Source: GCA-2737125 sp044336815 | GTDB lineage: Bacteria > Actinomycetota > Actinomycetes > S36-B12 | DNA: 18,692 bases | NCBI GenBank assembly: GCA_044336815.1 | Contig: JBIIOU010000023.1 | Coordinates: 1 to 18,692 of the forward strand | Direction of reading: 5' to 3' | Part shown: positions 14,741 to 18,692 of the stretch, piece by piece | Numbering within the stretch: position 1 is the first letter of the stretch | How the letters are laid out: each line of letters begins with the position of its first letter | Notes under the pieces: model-generated | What the model was told of the DNA's origin: nothing | Databases searched by the model: none | The model's input: the letters and a program-made list of their open reading frames with translations, nothing else | Translations under genes and position numbers: made by a program

Positions 14741-17700
14741 TCAGCTGTTGTACCCGCCACGGAACTCAAACTCCTCCAACGGCACGGCTGCACCAGAGGG
14801 TGCGCCGAACGCGGTGTAGTCCATGTCCTCATAACCTGAGAACGAGGCGTACATCGCTGCCTTGGCTTCTTCGGTTGGCTCCACCTTGATATTTCGGTAC
14901 TGCGGCATTCCGGTACCGGCCGGGATGAGCTTGCCCAGGATGACATTCTCCTTGAGCCCAAGGAGTGGATCACTCTTCGCGTGAATTGCTGCATCAGTTA
15001 GTACCCGCGTGGTCTCTTGGAAGGAGGCGGCAGACAACCAAGATTCGGTTGCCAGCGAGGCCTTCGTGATACCCATTAGCTCGGGGCGTCCAGCTGCTGG
15101 TGTGCCACCCTCGGAGACGACCCGACGATTTTCGGCTTCGAAGGCACGACGCTCAATGAGCTCACCGGCCAAGAACTCCGAATCACCGGAGTCGATGATC
15201 GTGACGCGCTTTAGCATCTGGCGCACGATGACCTCGATGTGCTTATCGTGAATCGATACCCCCTGTGAGCGGTACACCAACTGCACCTGCTCGGCGAGGT
15301 GCATCTGCACCGCACGTTGACCCAAGATCCGGAGTACCTGCTTAGGATCAACCGCACCGACGATCAGCTGCTCGCCTACAACTACGTGAGCGCCGTCTTC
15401 AACCAACAATCGAGACCGCTTGGAAACCGGGTAAGCGATTTCTTCAGCACCATCGTCGGGAACGACGATTAACTTGCGAGTCTTGTCAGTATCGTCAATT
15501 CGAACTCGACCAGCAACCTCGCTGATCGGGGCAACACCCTTGGGGGTGCGAGCCTCGAACAATTCGACAACGCGTGGCAGACCGTGCGTAATGTCTTCGC
15601 CTGCGACACCGCCCGTGTGGAAGGTTCGCATAGTTAGCTGGGTTCCGGGCTCGCCAATTGACTGGGCCGCGATGATGCCGATGGCCTCTCCGACGTCAAC
15701 CAAATTGCCGGTCGCCATCGATTTGCCGAAGCACATTGCACAGGTGCCAACCTTGCTTTCGCAGGTTAGGACGGTACGCGCTCGCACCGACTCGACGCCC
15801 AACGCCACAAACTCTTCCAGCCTAGGCGTGGTGAGTTCTTCACCGGCGGGAGCAATTACCTTGCCACCAACTTCAACATCGTGCGAAAGTACCCGCGATG
15901 CTACTGAGGTATCGAGATTGTCGAGTGGTACTAATTTGCCATCGACGAGTCCAGCAATGGGCATCTCGGTGCCTCGGTCGGTACCACAGTCAACCTCGCG
16001 GACGATGACATCCTGTGACACGTCAACAAGGCGGCGGGTCAAGTAACCGGAGTCAGCGGTACGAAGTGCGGTATCAGCCAAGCCCTTGCGCGCACCGTGT
16101 GTGGAGATGAAGTACTCCAGCACCGAAAGGCCCTCGCGGAAGTTTGACTTAATAGGCCGCGGGATGATCTCGCCCTTGGGGTTAGCCACGAGGCCACGCA
16201 TACCGGCAATCTGGCGAACCTGCATCATGTTACCTCTGGCGCCAGAATCAACCATGATGAACACCGGGTTGGTACGCGGGAAGTTCTCCTGCATTGCCTT
16301 GGCAACCTCATCGGTGGCGCGAGTCCAGATCTCAATGAGTTCTTGACGGCGCTCCGAGTCGGTAATCAAACCACGTTCATACTGCTTTTGCACCTTGTCG
16401 GCCTTCTCTTCAGAAGCCGCAAGGATCGCTGCCTTACCCGGAGGCGTGACAACATCAGAAATTGAAATGGTGACGCCCGAACGGGTGGCCCAGTAGAAGC
16501 CCAGCGCCTTAAGTTTGTCTAGGGTCGCTGCCACATCAACCTTGACGTAGAGCTCGGCGAGGCGGTTCACGGTCAGGCCAAGAACCTTCTTGTCAACCTT
16601 GACATTTACAAATGGGTAATCACTCGGCAGTGCCTCGTTGAACAGCGCCAGACCAAGAGTGGTGGTCAGGATAAACGGATCGCCAGCGACCCAGCCCTCC
16701 GGCGCCTCCCAATTCTCTGGTGGCAGCCCGTCCGAGATACGTATCTTCACCTCGGCCTGTAGCGAAAGTGACTTAGCGTCAAAGGCCATAATGCCTTCGG
16801 CAATTGACGAGAACGCCCGGCCCTCGCCCAGCGCTCCAACCGCACCAGTTGTCAGGAAGTAGATTCCAAGAACCATGTCCTGGGTCGGAGTGGTGATCGG
16901 GCGCCCATTAGCGGGCGACAAAATGTTGTTGCTCGAGAGCATCAACACCCGGGCCTCCGCTTGAGCCTCCGCTGATAGAGGCACGTGAACCGCCATCTGG
17001 TCACCGTCGAAGTCCGCGTTAAAAGCGGTGCATACGAGTGGGTGGATCTGGATGGCCTTGCCTTCGATCAATTGTGGCTCGAACGCCTGGATACCCAACC
17101 GGTGCAGCGTTGGCGCACGGTTTAGGAGGACCGGATGCTCGGAGATAACTTCTTCGAGGACATCCCACACCACCGGGCGCGACCGCTCGACCATGCGCTT
17201 GGCGCTCTTGATGTTCTGGGCGTGATTAAGATCAACCAGACGCTTCATCACGAAGGGCTTGAAGAGCTCTAGGGCCATCTGCTTTGGCAGCCCGCACTGG
17301 TGGAGCTTCAATTGCGGACCAACAACGATGACCGAACGCCCCGAGTAGTCAACGCGCTTTCCAAGGAGGTTCTGGCGGAACCGACCTTGCTTACCCTTGA
17401 GCATGTCAGATAGTGATTTAAGTGCCCGGTTGCCTGGGCCCGTCACCGGGCGACCGCGGCGGCCGTTGTCAAAGAGTGCATCGACTGCCTCTTGGAGCAT
17501 GCGCTTTTCGTTATTGACGATGATCTCTGGGGCGCCGAGATCCAACAGTCGCTTCAACCGGTTATTACGGTTGATCACGCGACGGTATAGATCATTGAGA
17601 TCACTTGTAGCGAACCGACCACCATCAAGTTGCACCATTGGGCGCAGATCAGGTGGGATAACCGGTACCGCGTCAAGCACCATGCCCGACGGTGAGTTAG

Positions 17701-18616
17701 TAGTACTCAGGAAAGCCTGTACCACCTTGAGGCGCTTCAGTGCACGGGTCTTCTTTTGGCCTTTGCCGTTGGTAATGATGTCGCGCAAGATGACCGACTC
17801 GGCCTCAAGGTCGAAAGTTTGAAGCCGCTTTTGAATCGCGGCAGCACCCATGCCACCGTCAAACCAGCGGCCGTAGCGGTCACGCATCTCGCGGAACAGC
17901 ATTTCGTCACCCTCAAGGTCTTGCACCTTCAGTGACTTAAAACGGTCGAACACCCGATCAAGGCGATCAATCTCAGCGTCAGCGCGACGGCGAATCGCTG
18001 CCATCTCTCGCTCACCGGACTCTCTTACCTTGCGCCGAATATCAGACTTAGCTCCCTCAGCTTCGAGTTCAGCAAGATCAGCTTCGAGCTTCTTGGCACG
18101 GGTGTCGATATCCGAATCACGGCGCTTGGCGATCTGCTTCTTCTCAACACCTAGCTGATTTTCCAGGCTCGGCAATTGCTTATGGCGCTCGTCGATGTCA
18201 ACCCAGGTGATCATGTAGGCCGCGAAGTAGATGACCTTTTCAAGATCCTTTGGTGCAAGGTCGAGCAGATAGCCCAAACGACTTGGTACACCCTTGAAGT
18301 ACCAAATGTGGGTAACAGGTGCCGCCAGCTCGATGTGACCCATGCGCTCACGACGCACCTTGGCCCGCGTGACTTCAACACCACAGCGCTCGCAGATGAT
18401 GCCCTTAAAGCGCACGCGCTTGTACTTGCCGCAATAGCACTCCCAGTCACGGGTTGGACCGAAGATCTTCTCGCAGAACAAGCCATCCTTCTCCGGCTTG
18501 AGGGTGCGGTAGTTGATCGTCTCGGGCTTCTTCACCTCGCCAAATGACCACGTACGAATATCATCGGCGGTTGCCAAGCCGATGCGCAATTCATCGAAGA
18601 AGTTGACATCTAACAC
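14741..18616 (-). CDS. rpoC: RNA polymerase beta' subunit
   Basis: Core catalytic subunit of RNA polymerase, 1291 residues, in the actinobacterial size range. The N-terminus MLDVNFFDELRIGLATADD and the first zinc site (C60, C62, C75, C78) match actinobacterial beta'. The absolutely conserved Mg-binding NADFDGDQM is near 533-541. The second zinc site (CGTDRG, then CESKVGTCAMC) and the GEPGTQLTMRTFHTGG segment are present. GTG start with AAGGA seven bases upstream. It lies about 51 bases after a likely rpoB end. Downstream there is a hairpin and a convergent kinase gene rather than another ribosomal or translation gene. Confidence 0.99.
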   Translation of the reverse strand: MLDVNFFDELRIGLATADDIRTWSFGEVKKPETINYRTLKPEKDGLFCEKIFGPTRDWECYCGKYKRVRFKGIICERCGVEVTRAKVRRERMGHIELAAPVTHIWYFKGVPSRLGYLLDLAPKDLEKVIYFAAYMITWVDIDERHKQLPSLENQLGVEKKQIAKRRDSDIDTRAKKLEADLAELEAEGAKSDIRRKVRESGEREMAAIRRRADAEIDRLDRVFDRFKSLKVQDLEGDEMLFREMRDRYGRWFDGGMGAAAIQKRLQTFDLEAESVILRDIITNGKGQKKTRALKRLKVVQAFLSTTNSPSGMVLDAVPVIPPDLRPMVQLDGGRFATSDLNDLYRRVINRNNRLKRLLDLGAPEIIVNNEKRMLQEAVDALFDNGRRGRPVTGPGNRALKSLSDMLKGKQGRFRQNLLGKRVDYSGRSVIVVGPQLKLHQCGLPKQMALELFKPFVMKRLVDLNHAQNIKSAKRMVERSRPVVWDVLEEVISEHPVLLNRAPTLHRLGIQAFEPQLIEGKAIQIHPLVCTAFNADFDGDQMAVHVPLSAEAQAEARVLMLSSNNILSPANGRPITTPTQDMVLGIYFLTTGAVGALGEGRAFSSIAEGIMAFDAKSLSLQAEVKIRISDGLPPENWEAPEGWVAGDPFILTTTLGLALFNEALPSDYPFVNVKVDKKVLGLTVNRLAELYVKVDVAATLDKLKALGFYWATRSGVTISISDVVTPPGKAAILAASEEKADKVQKQYERGLITDSERRQELIEIWTRATDEVAKAMQENFPRTNPVFIMVDSGARGNMMQVRQIAGMRGLVANPKGEIIPRPIKSNFREGLSVLEYFISTHGARKGLADTALRTADSGYLTRRLVDVSQDVIVREVDCGTDRGTEMPIAGLVDGKLVPLDNLDTSVASRVLSHDVEVGGKVIAPAGEELTTPRLEEFVALGVESVRARTVLTCESKVGTCAMCFGKSMATGNLVDVGEAIGIIAAQSIGEPGTQLTMRTFHTGGVAGEDITHGLPRVVELFEARTPKGVAPISEVAGRVRIDDTDKTRKLIVVPDDGAEEIAYPVSKRSRLLVEDGAHVVVGEQLIVGAVDPKQVLRILGQRAVQMHLAEQVQLVYRSQGVSIHDKHIEVIVRQMLKRVTIIDSGDSEFLAGELIERRAFEAENRRVVSEGGTPAAGRPELMGITKASLATESWLSAASFQETTRVLTDAAIHAKSDPLLGLKENVILGKLIPAGTGMPQYRNIKVEPTEEAKAAMYASFSGYEDMDYTAFGAPSGAAVPLEEFEFRGGYNS

Positions 18617-18667
18617 TTTGGTGTCCTTCGTTCGGTTCGGGCTGAGATTGGAAATGCCATTGAGGTT

Positions 18668-18692
18668 TTAGAGCTCGTCAACACTGCTGGGT
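18668..18692 (-). CDS. rpoB: Partial: probable C-terminus of RNA polymerase beta subunit
   Basis: Reading on the minus strand from the right edge, one frame ends PSSVDEL followed by TAA (18670-18668). This resembles the (A/S)SVEDL-type tail of actinobacterial RpoB and is in the expected place just upstream of rpoC. Only seven codons are visible, so the call rests mainly on gene order. The 51 bases before rpoC hold its Shine-Dalgarno and no other clear feature. Confidence 0.6.

Noticed and set aside
15474..16046. Plus-strand ORF of 190 codons antisense to rpoC.
   Set aside because: Low-complexity Ser/Thr/Arg-rich translation typical of the reverse frame of a conserved gene.

Overview
The window comes from an actinobacterium of moderate G+C. 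The evidence is the near-complete rpoC on the minus strand at the right edge: it has actinobacterial sequence features, a GTG start and a good Shine-Dalgarno. It is preceded by what looks like the last codons of rpoB. I cannot name a genus.

Layout. Positions 1-167 are a divergent control region with a partial minus-strand ORF running off the left edge. At 168-2435 (+) lies a fused TOMM cyclodehydratase of the PatD/TruD type: leader-binding N-terminus, E1-like zinc domain and YcaO domain. Converging on it from the right is a tight eight-gene minus-strand operon (11655 down to 2463). In transcription order it encodes a small DUF4190-like membrane protein, a PatA/PatG-type subtilisin protease, a small protein resembling the PatB/AcyB/McaB family, an unknown 128-residue protein, a second PatA/PatG-type protease, a long SagB-type thiazoline oxidase, an HPr-kinase-like protein without a P-loop, and a sulfotransferase fused to a PqqD-like RiPP recognition domain. 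Neighbouring genes overlap or are separated by at most about 28 bases.

Together these genes read as a RiPP pathway related to cyanobactins. Cys/Ser/Thr residues of a ribosomal peptide would be cyclised to azolines (YcaO), oxidised to azoles (SagB-type enzyme), perhaps sulfated (sulfotransferase with its own recognition domain), and cut by two proteases. Two things are unusual: the sulfotransferase/pseudo-HprK pair, and the absence of any clear Cys-rich precursor in the window. Both proteases have the short Asp-His spacing of ordinary subtilases rather than the long PatG macrocyclase spacing, so a linear product or a novel end chemistry is as likely as a macrocycle.

Divergent from the operon at 11893-14609 (+) is a two-component pair: a NarL/LuxR-type response regulator and a histidine kinase built as a tandem duplication whose first copy has lost its catalytic residues. 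It may regulate the cluster. A strong hairpin lies between the converging kinase and rpoC.
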